DNA from: Lineus longissimus
Lineage: Eukaryota; Nemertea; Pilidiophora; Heteronemertea; Lineidae
Assembly: GCF_910592395.1 (NCBI RefSeq)
Contig: NC_088319.1
Span: 6,696,001-6,760,000, forward strand
DNA: 64,000 nt
Reading direction: 5' to 3'
Position 1 is the stretch's first letter. Each line of letters opens with the position of its first letter. The position numbers and the translations under genes are program-made. The notes under the pieces were generated by a model, which was not told where the DNA came from, ran no database searches, and saw only the letters and a list, made by a program, of their open reading frames with translations. Of this stretch, positions 7,865 to 18,443 are shown one piece after another.

Positions 7865-10800
7865 TCACTTAATGGTGAATTCGGTTTTGCCATTTTCAAC
7901 CTTGGCTATAGCATTATTAATGCACCATAACTTTCTATCAAACTTGTGTGAATACAATTGCCTTGCCATGTTGGCTTTAACTATTGAAACGAATTTCCCT
8001 TTCATATCTATTCTCTTATCATGGAACCTGATGTTATTTCGATATTGCCAAATCACGTATTTGGCTACCACTAATAAGTAATTCGCTAGCAGTATGTTCT
8101 TGTCACCATACCTCTGGTCGTGAATACCAAGTATTATAGTTTTTCTCATGAAAGGGATTTGAGGACATAGTAATTGCAAGAAAGTAAATACATACATTAA
8201 GAACCGGATTGAAACCTGGCACCTTGTAAAAAGGTGACATACACTTTCCTTTTTTTGTCGACATATTGAACATAGTGGGTCGTTAGTGACTCCAATTTTT
8301 TGTAACCTTTTGCCTGTCGGCAAAATCTCATGAATGATTTTGTAGCTGACATCACTGATCTGCCGATCGTGAATTTTGTGCCTCAAGTTGGCATACACCC
8401 TTTCCCAGTAGTTTTCTGGGAAGATTTCACCAAGTTTGGCCTGCCATGCTTCGTGTGCCCTGGGCTTGTTGTTGTTAAACTTAATATACCGTACTTCTTT
8501 GAATTGTTTACTCTGAAGTTTTTGGATCGTTATGAATTCCTTTTTGTTTCCGGACTCGTCCATAATTCCCAGCTCTGGTTTATTATCTTGTATGTTACCA
8601 ATCTTGCTTGGATCTCTTAGATCAGGAAATGCATTCAAGATTGTATTTCTTAGCTCAAGGCTTCGGGCATGATAACCTCGACGCCAAGCTGGCGGCCTAT
8701 CTAAAGCCTCTCCTACTCTGGTGTAATTATTTACCGTAGTGAATTGGTTTGGCCTTAATGGATTACCATTGTTGTTTAACAATTCCGTATTTGAAAGTAA
8801 ATGTTCACTTCTTATCTTCTGGTGATTATCCAATTTTCTACACCCGCCTGATCTTGTCCATGACTGGACTAGTTCAAGGTAAAATTTCGGTAGAGCCTTC
8901 AAACTATCCACACGTAAATTTGTGTGAAAAACCTCAAGACCTAACCTCGTGTTTGTACCTTTCAACATTACTTTGTTGAACCAATGTTTGGGCAAAAGTG
9001 TCCATTTCTCATTACTTCTGACTAGTTTCTTAAGTAACATTATCCTCTGTGTCTCGATCTTGAAGTCAAGATCGACAATGTTTTGACCTCCTTTACTAAC
9101 CGGTAATTGTGCAGACTTGTCCTTCATGGGCCTGCCCTTGCCTGACCACAAGAAGTCAAAAATAATTGTTTTGAAATCCTTTTCCAGCCACTTAGGCTTT
9201 GTCAGTACATTTGTATAATACCATAGCCCGGACGAGGCAATGCTTTCAATCACAACCGACTTCCCTTTGAGGCTTAAATTCCTCTGTTTCCATATGGTCA
9301 ATACCGACCTTAATTTGTCAAGTTTTGCCCTCAAATTTGTTTCTTCCAAGGGGATATTTCCCAAATGTATACCGACAAGTTTTAGTGAATCCGATACCCA
9401 TTTTATGCCTAAAGGCTGGTCCTGGCGATTTTTCCAGGCTCCAGCCCATAGACCTTCCGTTTTCTGTGCATTTAGCTTGGCCCCACTGGCCAGCTCATAT
9501 TTTCGTATCACCTCAAAGGAATTTCTTATACCGTGGTTAGTGGTTATAAACAAGACGGTATCATCCGCATATTGTTTTATACGTAGTTGTGTATCTGAGT
9601 CAGGGAAGGTAAATCCTTTGATATCAGCTTTCCTAATATTACAAGCCAAAATTTCTGCCGTTACAATGTATAATAATGCACTGAGCGGGCAGCCTTGCCT
9701 TAACCCTCTAGTGGGGAAAAGTTTGTCCGATGTGAAACCATTACATAATATACTACTAGAGATATTGTTATACAGGATTTTAATCCATTTTTTGAAGTTC
9801 GTACCGAATTGGAATTTCTCTAACACTCTGTGGACAAATGTCCATTCTACTCTGTCAAAAGCTTTTTCCTGGTCAAGCGCAATGAGGGCCAGTGGTATGT
9901 TTTCAGAATTAGAGTATTCAAGAATATCCCTAATCATGTGTATATTAGTTTCAATATATCGATCTTGTATGGCACATGTTTGATCCTCATTAATTATAAT
10001 AGGTAAAACTTTGCCTAGCCTCTTGGCCAGAACCTTTGTGATTATCTTGTAATCAATATTGAGGAGGGTGATTGGCCTCCAATTTTTTAACTCGTCCCTG
10101 GGACCTTTCTTGTACAACAATGTAATTAAACCTTCCTTTTGAGAGCGGGACAAAGTACCCGTTTCAAAAACCGTTTGAACCATTTTGATGAAATAAACCT
10201 CTAATTTACGCCAAAAGTGTTTATAAAACTCAGCCCCGAGTCCATCTGAACCAGGACTTTTATGATTGTCAAATGATTTAATTGCTTTGAGGATTTCCTC
10301 AGTTGAAAATTCATTGTCAATCGACTTGGCTTGCGTCTCATTTAGCTTCAACTCAACAGCGTCCAAGAAATCTACCATTACATTTTCATCAATGTTGCCT
10401 TTGCTGTACAGGTCAGAATAAAACTTCACCTGTTCTTTCATAATCTCCTGGGTTGTGTCAACCACAGTACCGTCACCTTTTCTAACAGATCTAAACAATC
10501 TGTCTTGTCCCCTAGTTTTTTCTAGTTTGCAAAAATACCGACTGGAAGTTTCTCCCTCTTCATGCCATTGCGCTTTAGACCTTATTTTGGTGCCTTTCGC
10601 CTCCTGTAATTCAAGTTTCTTTAATTGGTCCCTGAGGTATTGAGCTTTCACCTCTTGTTTGTTATCAGTAGCTTTATTTAGGTCGTTCAATAATTTTCTC
10701 TTGTGCTTATGGAGTTTTTTACTAATTTTCTTGGAGAATGCTCTAGATTTTTCCTTGACTTGGGATTTGAAGTAATCCCACCTTTCTAGATAATTTTCAA

Positions 10801-11728
10801 ATTTATGTGTTCCTGATACCAGAATTTCTGATATCAGGTCTTCAACTATTGTATTATATTCATCCTTCTCCAGGAGAGAAGTGTTTAATTTCCAAACTCC
10901 TGGACCTTTGAAAATGTTGGAATTCTCAATGCTCAAAGACACACAGTCATGATCACTATGCACGAAGGGCATAATTACAGTTTCATGTACATTATGATCT
11001 AAAATGTTACAGTAAAACCTATCGATTCTACTCCACTTTCCATTGTTATCTGACCATGTTCCTTGTAATCTATCAGGATTAGCCCGCCGCCAGTAGTCGC
11101 TAAGATTAAACTGATTTTTTATCTCATCTAAAGTTATAACCCCCTCTGTGCCATAGGTTTGTGCTCCGTTTTTATCCAGCTTGACGTCTTCAACACAGTT
11201 GAAGTCTCCACCAAGAATTACATTATCATCAGCTGTAATCCACCCATTTTTTAGTTTTTCAAATAGTGGTTTCCTGTTTCTATTTGGAGCATAGACATTT
11301 AAAGCAGTGTATGTTTTTCCTTCCCATTCAAATTTTATTCGGACCATCCTCCCCTCGTTGTCTTTTTTAAAGGAATCTTTTACAATTTTCATTTTATTTG
11401 ACACCAGAATGGCTACACCCCTGGCATGAGTTGTCCCATTAGACCAGAAAGATTCACTACCCCATTCTCTTCCCCAAATCTTATTGTCATAATCAGTTTC
11501 GGCGTGGGTTTCCTGTAGGAACATAACGTCAAATTTGTTATCTTTTATCCAATTAAAAGTTGCCGATCTTTTATCTGAGTCAACACTCCTTAACCCAGCT
11601 GTGTTAAGAGTGCCAGTTTTAAATTTTGGGGTACTCATTGTGAGTAGAAATAGCAATATAAATAACAGTATCCTATACATTACTACAATGGAAAGTGAAG
11701 GAGATTTACAATACATTGATAAATACAT
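7865..11728 (-). CDS. LINE A2 ORF2: full-length APE endonuclease/reverse transcriptase
   Basis: The product is 1287 aa with all parts open. The N-terminal APE endonuclease (LNTAGL, LQETHAE, NVYAPN, GGDFNCV, SDHDC) is expected to nick U1 DNA. The reverse transcriptase has YADD at 720-723. A C-terminal CCHC-like motif (CSICRQKKESVCHLFTRC, about residues 1150-1170) is typical of L1/Tx1-type ORF2 proteins. The predicted N-terminus before the endonuclease is hydrophobic (VVMYRILLFILLFLLT), and the MSTPKFK methionine at residue 31 could be an alternative start. Domain order and site specificity for a small-RNA gene fit the Tx1 clade (from memory, Keno elements use U2 and Mutsu uses 5S genes). The clade is inferred without a tree. 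Confidence 0.95.
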   Translation of the reverse strand: MYLSMYCKSPSLSIVVMYRILLFILLFLLTMSTPKFKTGTLNTAGLRSVDSDKRSATFNWIKDNKFDVMFLQETHAETDYDNKIWGREWGSESFWSNGTTHARGVAILVSNKMKIVKDSFKKDNEGRMVRIKFEWEGKTYTALNVYAPNRNRKPLFEKLKNGWITADDNVILGGDFNCVEDVKLDKNGAQTYGTEGVITLDEIKNQFNLSDYWRRANPDRLQGTWSDNNGKWSRIDRFYCNILDHNVHETVIMPFVHSDHDCVSLSIENSNIFKGPGVWKLNTSLLEKDEYNTIVEDLISEILVSGTHKFENYLERWDYFKSQVKEKSRAFSKKISKKLHKHKRKLLNDLNKATDNKQEVKAQYLRDQLKKLELQEAKGTKIRSKAQWHEEGETSSRYFCKLEKTRGQDRLFRSVRKGDGTVVDTTQEIMKEQVKFYSDLYSKGNIDENVMVDFLDAVELKLNETQAKSIDNEFSTEEILKAIKSFDNHKSPGSDGLGAEFYKHFWRKLEVYFIKMVQTVFETGTLSRSQKEGLITLLYKKGPRDELKNWRPITLLNIDYKIITKVLAKRLGKVLPIIINEDQTCAIQDRYIETNIHMIRDILEYSNSENIPLALIALDQEKAFDRVEWTFVHRVLEKFQFGTNFKKWIKILYNNISSSILCNGFTSDKLFPTRGLRQGCPLSALLYIVTAEILACNIRKADIKGFTFPDSDTQLRIKQYADDTVLFITTNHGIRNSFEVIRKYELASGAKLNAQKTEGLWAGAWKNRQDQPLGIKWVSDSLKLVGIHLGNIPLEETNLRAKLDKLRSVLTIWKQRNLSLKGKSVVIESIASSGLWYYTNVLTKPKWLEKDFKTIIFDFLWSGKGRPMKDKSAQLPVSKGGQNIVDLDFKIETQRIMLLKKLVRSNEKWTLLPKHWFNKVMLKGTNTRLGLEVFHTNLRVDSLKALPKFYLELVQSWTRSGGCRKLDNHQKIRSEHLLSNTELLNNNGNPLRPNQFTTVNNYTRVGEALDRPPAWRRGYHARSLELRNTILNAFPDLRDPSKIGNIQDNKPELGIMDESGNKKEFITIQKLQSKQFKEVRYIKFNNNKPRAHEAWQAKLGEIFPENYWERVYANLRHKIHDRQISDVSYKIIHEILPTGKRLQKIGVTNDPLCSICRQKKESVCHLFTRCQVSIRFLMYVFTFLQLLCPQIPFMRKTIILGIHDQRYGDKNILLANYLLVVAKYVIWQYRNNIRFHDKRIDMKGKFVSIVKANMARQLYSHKFDRKLWCINNAIAKVENGKTEFTIK

Positions 11729-12578
11729 TACTTATAAGTTAGGAAGCCAAGCTTCTTCTGTGATTTCTTTTCTTCTTTCATCTTCTTCTTTTCCTCTTTC
11801 GTTGGTGTGGCATCCAGGGGTCTTTTAGATGGTCCACCAATTTGAAGTGATAAAGGTGAGTGCATGTAATGCAATGGCTGTTGCACTGGCTGAACGAGAG
11901 TCCCTATGCCCTGGGTCCCTATGTGCTGAGGCTGAGGCGGAGCAGCGTCTGCCTCCTCTTCCGCTTTCTTTTCATCGATAACCAGTCGCTCCCCCTCCTC
12001 GTCATCACTGTCCTCGATTTCACCTTCCTCCTGTTGTTGGCTTTCTTCCGATTTTTTATCTGGCTTGGCCCAGACTACCTTGTCAGGACATCGAGAGGAC
12101 TTGTGGCCCTCTTTGCCACAGGTCCCGCACGGTGCCATACATTCTCTGGCCAAGTGCCCTTTCTCGTTGCAGTTTCTGCATCTCAACTCATTTTTACAGT
12201 TCTTTGCCAGGTGGCCCTTTTCTAAACACTTGTTACATTTGGCTTTCTCGCATTTCGCGGCTACGTGCCCGAAACCTTTGCAAATGTTGCAGCTTACAGG
12301 CTGCCCTGTGTAAATAACTTGGACATTTGCACCGTCTCCTCTCACCATGATGTAATTGGGAATGTGTTCCTTAATGAACATCCTGATCATCCTCGTTCCG
12401 GTCTTTATAGTGGGTGCCTGTTTGTAGACGTTTTCCTTTAGACCAACGACCTCGCCGTATGTTTCAAGTGTTCTTATTAAGTCATTATTATCTCCTGATG
12501 CAGGGTAGTAGAGGATGCTGACCACCGTTGGTCGCCTTCTTTTCTCAACAAAAGGGAGTTGTTCTTCTTTTACCTTAA

Positions 12579-13551
12579 AGGAAAGGGCCCGCCAAAAAAT
12601 GGGGAGTTTTGGACGGCCCGGTCAAAACCTTAGGCGGGAATAAGGTTTCATTGATAAATATAAGGAGTTTCAAGGCCCCCAAATTACTTGTAAGGTTCAA
12701 TAGATACTGGCCTTTCATTGGTTTACCGTTTGCGTATCATTTACATACTCTCATCTTGAAAAATATGACAATATTTACGATCACGTTATTGATTTTTGCA
12801 ACATTTTCGGTAACGCGCCCCTTGCGGATCTGTAAGGTACCATTCGGATGCTTGAAAAATGTTAGTGGCGTGGCTCCATCTGCTACAGCTGTCACCGCGC
12901 CGGTGTTAGTCTCACGTCTTGGCGTCTGCACCACCCTTGGGGAACACCTCAATGCCGTTGGCGTACTGACGAGACCAGCGTCTCTAGAGGCTCCGACATT
13001 CGCCATGAGCAGTGACAGCTAGGTCACTTGGCTGGAATGTCCCCATCTCCTCTTTATTTATGTTCATTGCCGGCAATTCTGGCAAATATCTTGAGTCGTC
13101 ATGGTTGTCAAACAAGTCTTGGATAATATGCTGCTCCATTTCTTCTGTACTGTTCGGATCAGGGGCCTAGCTCTCCACCGGCCCAGAATCCACCGGCGAC
13201 TCGAAATCCATACTACTATTCTCTCCATTTTCCATTTTCTCCTCTCTCCAACTCACTACTATCGCTATTGACTGCGTAACATACACTAACATTCTTTCGC
13301 TATCATTGCTAACTTCATTTACTAGAAAACTGGCCTCTTTGTAGCCGATTATGTAACCCATAGTGGAAACACCTGACAGCGCCGCCCGGCATGATACACG
13401 TGCTACTGGCATATTTATAACTCGTAGTAAATAAGGTTGTAAAAATAGGCAAATGAGATGCCGTATATGGAAACCATGACGTCACTAAGCAGTGCTTATT
13501 TCTGCTACGGGTGGCGCTGTTGCTTGCTTCTGGAGGCGCTATTCAACCTCT
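12579..13551. mobile_element. unclassified TTAA-flanked insertion in LINE A2 ORF1
   Basis: The 973-bp insert is bounded by TTAA at 12575-12578 and 13552-13555, where uninterrupted copies have a single TTAA. TTAA duplication is used by piggyBac and Kolobok elements, but the ends (AGGAAAGGGCCCG and, from the other side, AGAGGTTGAATAG) share only AG-rich starts, so no clear inverted repeat supports either. Two short minus-strand frames lie inside, at 13167-13412 (81 aa) and 12737-13006 (89 aa), neither recognised. A TGACGTCA site near 13479 and TATAAAT near 13414 precede the 81-aa frame like a promoter. Confidence 0.6.
13167..13412 (-). CDS. small unrecognised ORF in the TTAA-flanked insertion
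   Basis: The product is 81 aa, starting MPVARVSCRAALSGV, with an acidic Ser-rich end (MENGENSSMDFESPVDSGP). A TATAAAT sequence lies directly upstream of its ATG and a CRE-like TGACGTCA is about 65 bp further up. A second frame starting MEQHIIQDLFDNHDD (from about 13138) follows immediately. Together they could be exons or fragments of a captured gene. No family is recognised, and it may not be translated. Confidence 0.25.
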   Translation of the reverse strand: MPVARVSCRAALSGVSTMGYIIGYKEASFLVNEVSNDSERMLVYVTQSIAIVVSWREEKMENGENSSMDFESPVDSGPVES

Positions 13552-13840
13552 TTAACGTTTTTTTCCTTTAGCTTCTGGTATGACTCCTCATCATCCACAG
13601 TCACGTGCCACTCTCCATGGTGCATCTGCTGCACCCATCCTATTTTGATTGACGTATCGCCTTTCGTTGCTCCCAAGATGATGTCCTGGGCCGTAACGTA
13701 ATTTCCTTTAATCAATAGAGTTAAGTCCTCCTTGTGGTGAACCACCTTCCCCGCTTTAATCTTATCCGCATAAGAAGCCATAATGAACGATCGAAAAACA
13801 AATCGGCTTGGCCTAATCTAGGTAGAGTTTACCCGCGCAG

Positions 13841-13855
13841 GAGCTCTGCGAAAAC
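13841..13855. repeat. 15-bp TSD of LINE B1 (left copy)
   Basis: On the minus strand GTTTTCGCAGAGCTC is present here and at 20037-20051. It belongs to the 5' UTR of LINE A2, which proves B1 is nested in A2. Confidence 0.92.
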
Positions 13856-14672
13856 TTTTTTTTTTTGCAGCATAAACCCGCAGTGGGTATCTTTTATTTC
13901 ACGTATCCAAACGGGCATATACAATTATTCATTTACAATTACTGTATACAGGGGTTTTACAAAAGATGTATCTATTTGTTTAAAATTTTTCATTATTTTA
14001 CTGTGAGCCCGTCCGGTGCCGTCCCGACGCCCGTGCTGAAAGCCCTATTGGCGAGACAGCACTCGGCGTCGCGACGGCCCCGTCGATCCCACAGTACTCC
14101 ATATGGAATTGGGGGACTACTGCGAAGCCGCCCCCGAACCGTCCCGATGCCCAGACCGACGTCATACTTTGTGTCGCCGACCCCGGCACCGAAACGGCCC
14201 GTTGCCGTCCTCACAGTACTCCCCTTACGCTCTCTGTGAACCCAGACTTAGTATTTACAAAACATACATACATATACGCCTTCCAAATAATGTCCATTGA
14301 AACTAATTTTCACTTTATAATCTTAACTGTTTACTTTTTTTGTTTTAGCACCAATGGAAGAATTAATTAACATGTGAGCACCAAGTATATACGTGTACGG
14401 AATATTCAAAACTATTGGCACCACTTATTGCATTTTGATATTTAACATTTTATTATTTTTGTTGTAGCACCAATAGAAACGGAACATTTAATTATCTGAT
14501 TAAATCAATGTGGATAAAACGTGCCAGTGTAAATTGAAGGCATACTAACATAAAATAATAACATAATAACATAAAACATAAAGGTTTAAAACATAAATTA
14601 ATAACATAATTCATAACTCATGTTTAAAACAATGTGCCTATAGTGCTCAATGGCAAGTATATACATATGTGC

Positions 14673-14736
14673 GCCCAGTGCAAGGGGTCGAGACCATCCA
14701 TCTGGTCTCATTCTGACCCCTGCTTGGGAACTGGGC
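14673..14736 (-). other. conserved 3' UTR hairpin, LINE B1
   Basis: The outer stem is GCCCAGT/ACTGGGC, the middle stem AGGGGTC/GACCCCT and the inner stem GAGACC/GGTCTC. The related element C has the same outer and middle stems (36628-36689) with a different inner loop, including one G-U exchange in the outer stem. Stem retention across diverged copies points to an RNA function, perhaps recognition by the reverse transcriptase. Confidence 0.65.
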
Positions 14737-14934
14737 TAATCTAAGTCGCCAAAAAATTTTATACTATGTTTTAAAATTCACATTTCTGTGCGTGCGTTCA
14801 ATTAATACCCTATATACATATATTTACAATATTTACAACTAACTATGCAAAGTGTAAAATGCAAAAAGAATGAATGAAAAAGAAAACAAGAGGGAAAAAA
14901 ATATATTTTTGAAGGAAATTGAACAGTGGAATAT

Positions 14935-15013
14935 GGCAGGTTCGAACCCGGGACCTCCCGCGTCCGAATCATGCACGTTCCCGACAGGCTAGCAAGCCGA
15001 TACGCTAACGACG
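14935..15013 (-). other. tRNA-like segment in LINE B1 3' UTR
   Basis: Read on the minus strand it has an A-box-like stretch (TTAGCGTATCGGCTTGCT) and a textbook B box inside a T-arm (CCCGGGTTCGAACC). The A-to-B spacing is as in tRNA. The acceptor stem is not convincing, so this is not called as a working tRNA gene. It lies about 50 nt after the ORF2 stop. B2 (30750-30829) and C (36890-36950) have the counterpart in the same place. Confidence 0.55.
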
Positions 15014-15059
15014 TGAATTTTTAAAATCGTATACCATTCCCACATTGTGGGGAATCCCC

Positions 15060-18000
15060 TTACAGTCTGTTTTGAACTCTGTTGTCGAATTCGTTTTGCT
15101 CATTTCGATTTTTCCCCTGCCAAAGACTGGCTCTCCCTGTCCAAATCGTGTGAATATAAATCCCCAAAACCCCCACTATTTTATCTACCCCTTTGCTATT
15201 TGCAAAAACCGGACATGTGATATTTTCCCAGGTTGGCGCTGGCCATCCTTGTATTCTTGACAAATTTGACAACGAGTTCAAAACAGGCTGTATCGTAGCG
15301 CAATCATAAAAAGCATGTTTCATGGATTCCGTCTGCATTTTACACCTCGCACAGTTCTTCTGGATATTTGGCAAATATTTAAACAAGGATTTTACAGGTA
15401 ATGCTCTGTGTACAAATTTATAAAATAGTTCTTTCTCATTATTATATAAAATTTTGTTGTGCCATATGTTTTTCCATATCTTTTTCCAGTTGATATTATG
15501 CATTTTGGTACACACGGTATGTGGGATTTGAACCCCATTTTTCATAATTTTCTCATATAAAGCAGCAGCTGTGATTTTAACCCATTGTGACCTACCCATA
15601 CCCAACTTTGCCGCTTTACACTGGTATAAAACCTCTTCCCACACACCGTGTCTACCAATAACTCTGTGCATATAAGTATTTTTGGCGATTTCGGGGCAGT
15701 GATGCCGCAGTGTTATGCCCGCTTTGTAAATGCCGTACCCTATCCATGGCTGTGTGACCCCCTCGTCTTGTACGTGGTAGAGTCTTTTTAACCTTTCCAT
15801 GAACAGGGCCCGACATTTACTGGCTACATGCGGCATCCCTACCCCTCCATCTTCAATTGCCTGCACCATAGTGCTTCTTTTAATCAATTCCATTTTGTTT
15901 GACCATAAAAATTTAAACAATAATTTCACAAACCCGGTACAATATTTCATTGGCAATTTCATAATTCTCGCTCCGTACCATAATTTAGAAACGAGGACGG
16001 TTTTTATCACCAAAACTTTCCCTATAAAGGACAGGTGTCTATTTTCCCATAACTTTATTGTTTTCCCCACTTTTTCCATGATTTTCTTCCAATATGTCTT
16101 CCCACAAGGCCCTGCCTTGTTCCAGGGTATCCCCAAAATGTTTGAAATTTTCACTATATATTTCCTGTACTCTATAGGGATGTTTTGGTGCGAAAAACCG
16201 CCTAACAATAATATTTCTGTCTTTGATATATTTATATCAGACCCCGAGGCTTGGCCGAAATCATTGTATATGGAGAATAGAGCTCGTATACAGGGTGCTG
16301 CAATCGGGTGCGTGGCATCATCCGCAAAGGCAATGTTTTTAACCTCTTGTTTTACGTTAGGCAGCTTAATGCCCCGCACCCGTTCGTCGGAGCGCACGGC
16401 GCAGGCGAGCGGCTCCTGGCAGAGTACAAACAGCAGCGGGGACAGACTGCAGCCCTGTCTAACTGATCTGCCCACCCTGAATGTCCCTGACAGGAATCCA
16501 TTCACCAGCACCCTACTCTCCGGCGCATCATACAGCACCCTCATCCATCTCATAAAATTTCGGCCAAACCTCATGGTCTCTAAACATTGAAATAGCCATT
16601 CATGAGATACTAAATCGAAGGCTTTTCGGAGGTCAACGGCCACCAGTGCACCCCCGGAGTCCGCCGCATGTTCGATGACGGTTTGAATATTGAACAGTTG
16701 ATCATTGATTGATCTTTTGGGGACTCCGCATGCCTGATCCGGGTGCACTAGGTCGCCCATGACCCCCGACAGTCTCGACTTTAAAACTTTGGTGATAATC
16801 TTATAATCTACCGTTAGCAAACTTACAGGTCTATAATTTTTAATATCCCTCGGATCCCCTTTTTTGAACAAAATAGATATCACTGCCGTTTTCATCGTTC
16901 CCCCCAGTTTTTCCCGTAAAAATACATTATTTATAGTCTCTACCAAATCGTCCCCCAATAGCTCCCAGTAATACAAATAAAACTCTTTTCCTAACCCATC
17001 AATCCCCGGTGATTTTCCCGCCTTCATATTTTTTAATTCCCTCAAAACCTCCCCTGTAGATAACAAACCCTCCAATTTATTTTGTTGTTCCCCAGTTAGT
17101 TTCTTATGGATTTTTGATGCGAACCTGTCCCTAGCCACCTTTACCGTATCACCTTTCCTATATAAATTCTCGTAAAACCTTTGTACCTCTTTTAAAATTT
17201 CATCTTGTTCTTCTAAAACCTTTCCATTTTCATCCTTTAACTGATCAATAACTGTCTTTGTCCTCACTTCTACCTTGAAAAAATCAGTGGTCGGTGCTTC
17301 CCTCTCCTCTATGAATTTTGCCCCCGCCCTGACTTTTGCCCCCTCCAAATCTGCCATTTCCAATTTGCTCAATTCCCCTCTTACTTCCCCCCACCGCCTT
17401 GTAATGTCCACCCCTCTGTCCCTCTCCTTCCCCAAAAAGTCCAACTCCCTCTCCAAAGCTAAAATACCTTCCCCTCTCTCCCTGTTCACCCTCTTACCAT
17501 TCCTTTTGAAGATCCCCTGTAACTTTTGTTTCCCCTTCTCCCACCACTCTATTGGACACCCAAAATTTCCCTTCCTTTTTTGCCAACCCTTCCAAAACTG
17601 TGTTACCTCCCTTACTGTCCCCTCTTCCCCTAATAGGCTATTATTAATTTTCCAAAATCCCTTTCCCATTTTCTTCTTCCCTGTACTTTCTACCGCACCC
17701 AACACACCGTAATGGTCTGTAAAAACCAGTGGGACATGATCTACCTTACCTACCTTTAAATTCGTATAAATACGGTCAATTCTGGACCTAGTTTGGCCTC
17801 TATAAAAAGTGAAACTATCTACCGTGGGATTTAAATCCCTAAATGCATCTTTAATATTTAATAAATCTATAATCTCCTGCCAAAGCTTTTTATACAAGAT
17901 GTCCCCTGGTAACAAAGTCCCCGTCCCTCTATCGTTCCTTCCCGAAGCAAAATTAAAGTCCCCCCCTAAAATCCACTGTTCCCCCCTAAATTTCCTCACA

Positions 18001-18443
18001 TACTCTTTTAGCTTTTGACAGAAGATTATAGCTTTATCGTGGTTTTTAATTGGATTCTGTGTGGGCATGTATACAGAGAGAACATGCGTGCCGGACCCCA
18101 GGCGCACATGGCATATTCTCCCCTCTAACCCCCCTGGAACCACAAACTCCCTTTCTACAGCAGTTCTGGTAATGATGGCCGCGCCTGCGTGGGCCTGGCT
18201 ACTGCTATAGAAATGAAGTCCGTAGTTCCGATTAATCCATGGTCCCAAATTGTCCGGCACCACATGCACTTCCTGTATACATGCCACATCACACTTTAAC
18301 CTTACTATTTTGTTTAAAACACTCGTCCTTTTTTCATATAACCCGTTCACATTCATTGAGACCACAGTTACCGCCATTAATATACAGATGAAAATAAAGA
18401 GAGGATCCATTAAATTAATGTTTGAAGGGTTTTGCAGGCACAT
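15060..18443 (-). CDS. LINE B1 ORF2: APE endonuclease/reverse transcriptase
   Basis: The product is up to 1127 aa. The N-terminal APE endonuclease has SMNVNGLYEKR, CIQEVHV, YMPTQN, LGGDFNFAS, SRIDRIYTN and TDHYGV. The reverse transcriptase has NYRPVSLLTVDYKIITK, VAVDLRKAFD, SVRQGCSLSPLLF and FADD at about residues 690-700. The C-terminal zinc-finger-like motif is CARCKMQTESMKHAFYDC. The first ATG (18443) overlaps ORF1 by 29 nt. The ATG at residue 12 lies five bases after the ORF1 stop (TAATTTAATG) and aligns with the start region of element C, so it is the likelier start. A hydrophobic run (LFIFICILMAVTVV) precedes the endonuclease. Confidence 0.94.
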   Translation of the reverse strand: MCLQNPSNINLMDPLFIFICILMAVTVVSMNVNGLYEKRTSVLNKIVRLKCDVACIQEVHVVPDNLGPWINRNYGLHFYSSSQAHAGAAIITRTAVEREFVVPGGLEGRICHVRLGSGTHVLSVYMPTQNPIKNHDKAIIFCQKLKEYVRKFRGEQWILGGDFNFASGRNDRGTGTLLPGDILYKKLWQEIIDLLNIKDAFRDLNPTVDSFTFYRGQTRSRIDRIYTNLKVGKVDHVPLVFTDHYGVLGAVESTGKKKMGKGFWKINNSLLGEEGTVREVTQFWKGWQKRKGNFGCPIEWWEKGKQKLQGIFKRNGKRVNRERGEGILALERELDFLGKERDRGVDITRRWGEVRGELSKLEMADLEGAKVRAGAKFIEEREAPTTDFFKVEVRTKTVIDQLKDENGKVLEEQDEILKEVQRFYENLYRKGDTVKVARDRFASKIHKKLTGEQQNKLEGLLSTGEVLRELKNMKAGKSPGIDGLGKEFYLYYWELLGDDLVETINNVFLREKLGGTMKTAVISILFKKGDPRDIKNYRPVSLLTVDYKIITKVLKSRLSGVMGDLVHPDQACGVPKRSINDQLFNIQTVIEHAADSGGALVAVDLRKAFDLVSHEWLFQCLETMRFGRNFMRWMRVLYDAPESRVLVNGFLSGTFRVGRSVRQGCSLSPLLFVLCQEPLACAVRSDERVRGIKLPNVKQEVKNIAFADDATHPIAAPCIRALFSIYNDFGQASGSDINISKTEILLLGGFSHQNIPIEYRKYIVKISNILGIPWNKAGPCGKTYWKKIMEKVGKTIKLWENRHLSFIGKVLVIKTVLVSKLWYGARIMKLPMKYCTGFVKLLFKFLWSNKMELIKRSTMVQAIEDGGVGMPHVASKCRALFMERLKRLYHVQDEGVTQPWIGYGIYKAGITLRHHCPEIAKNTYMHRVIGRHGVWEEVLYQCKAAKLGMGRSQWVKITAAALYEKIMKNGVQIPHTVCTKMHNINWKKIWKNIWHNKILYNNEKELFYKFVHRALPVKSLFKYLPNIQKNCARCKMQTESMKHAFYDCATIQPVLNSLSNLSRIQGWPAPTWENITCPVFANSKGVDKIVGVLGIYIHTIWTGRASLWQGKNRNEQNEFDNRVQNRL

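Larger units (their letters stand above)
11728..13781 (-). pseudogene. LINE A2 ORF1, split by a 973-bp insertion
   Basis: The N-terminal 75 or so codons (13555-13781) and the zinc-knuckle part (11728-12575) match the 358-aa ORF1 of A1, A3 and A4. They are separated by foreign DNA inserted at a TTAA in the codons for residues ~75-77 (KNVKVKEE in the intact protein). The upstream piece now ends KNVKEVE-stop. The four zinc knuckles remain in the downstream piece, which could only be reached from an internal ATG near 12525. Confidence 0.93.

Noticed and set aside
13993-14214. Small GC-rich ORFs at 13993-14214 and 29808-30029
   Set aside because: They lie in the conserved GC-rich part of the LINE B 3' UTR; no start context or family supports a protein.
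14935-15013. A functional tRNA gene
   Set aside because: A and B boxes are present but the acceptor stem and anticodon arm do not pair convincingly, and the segment recurs only as part of LINE 3' UTRs.
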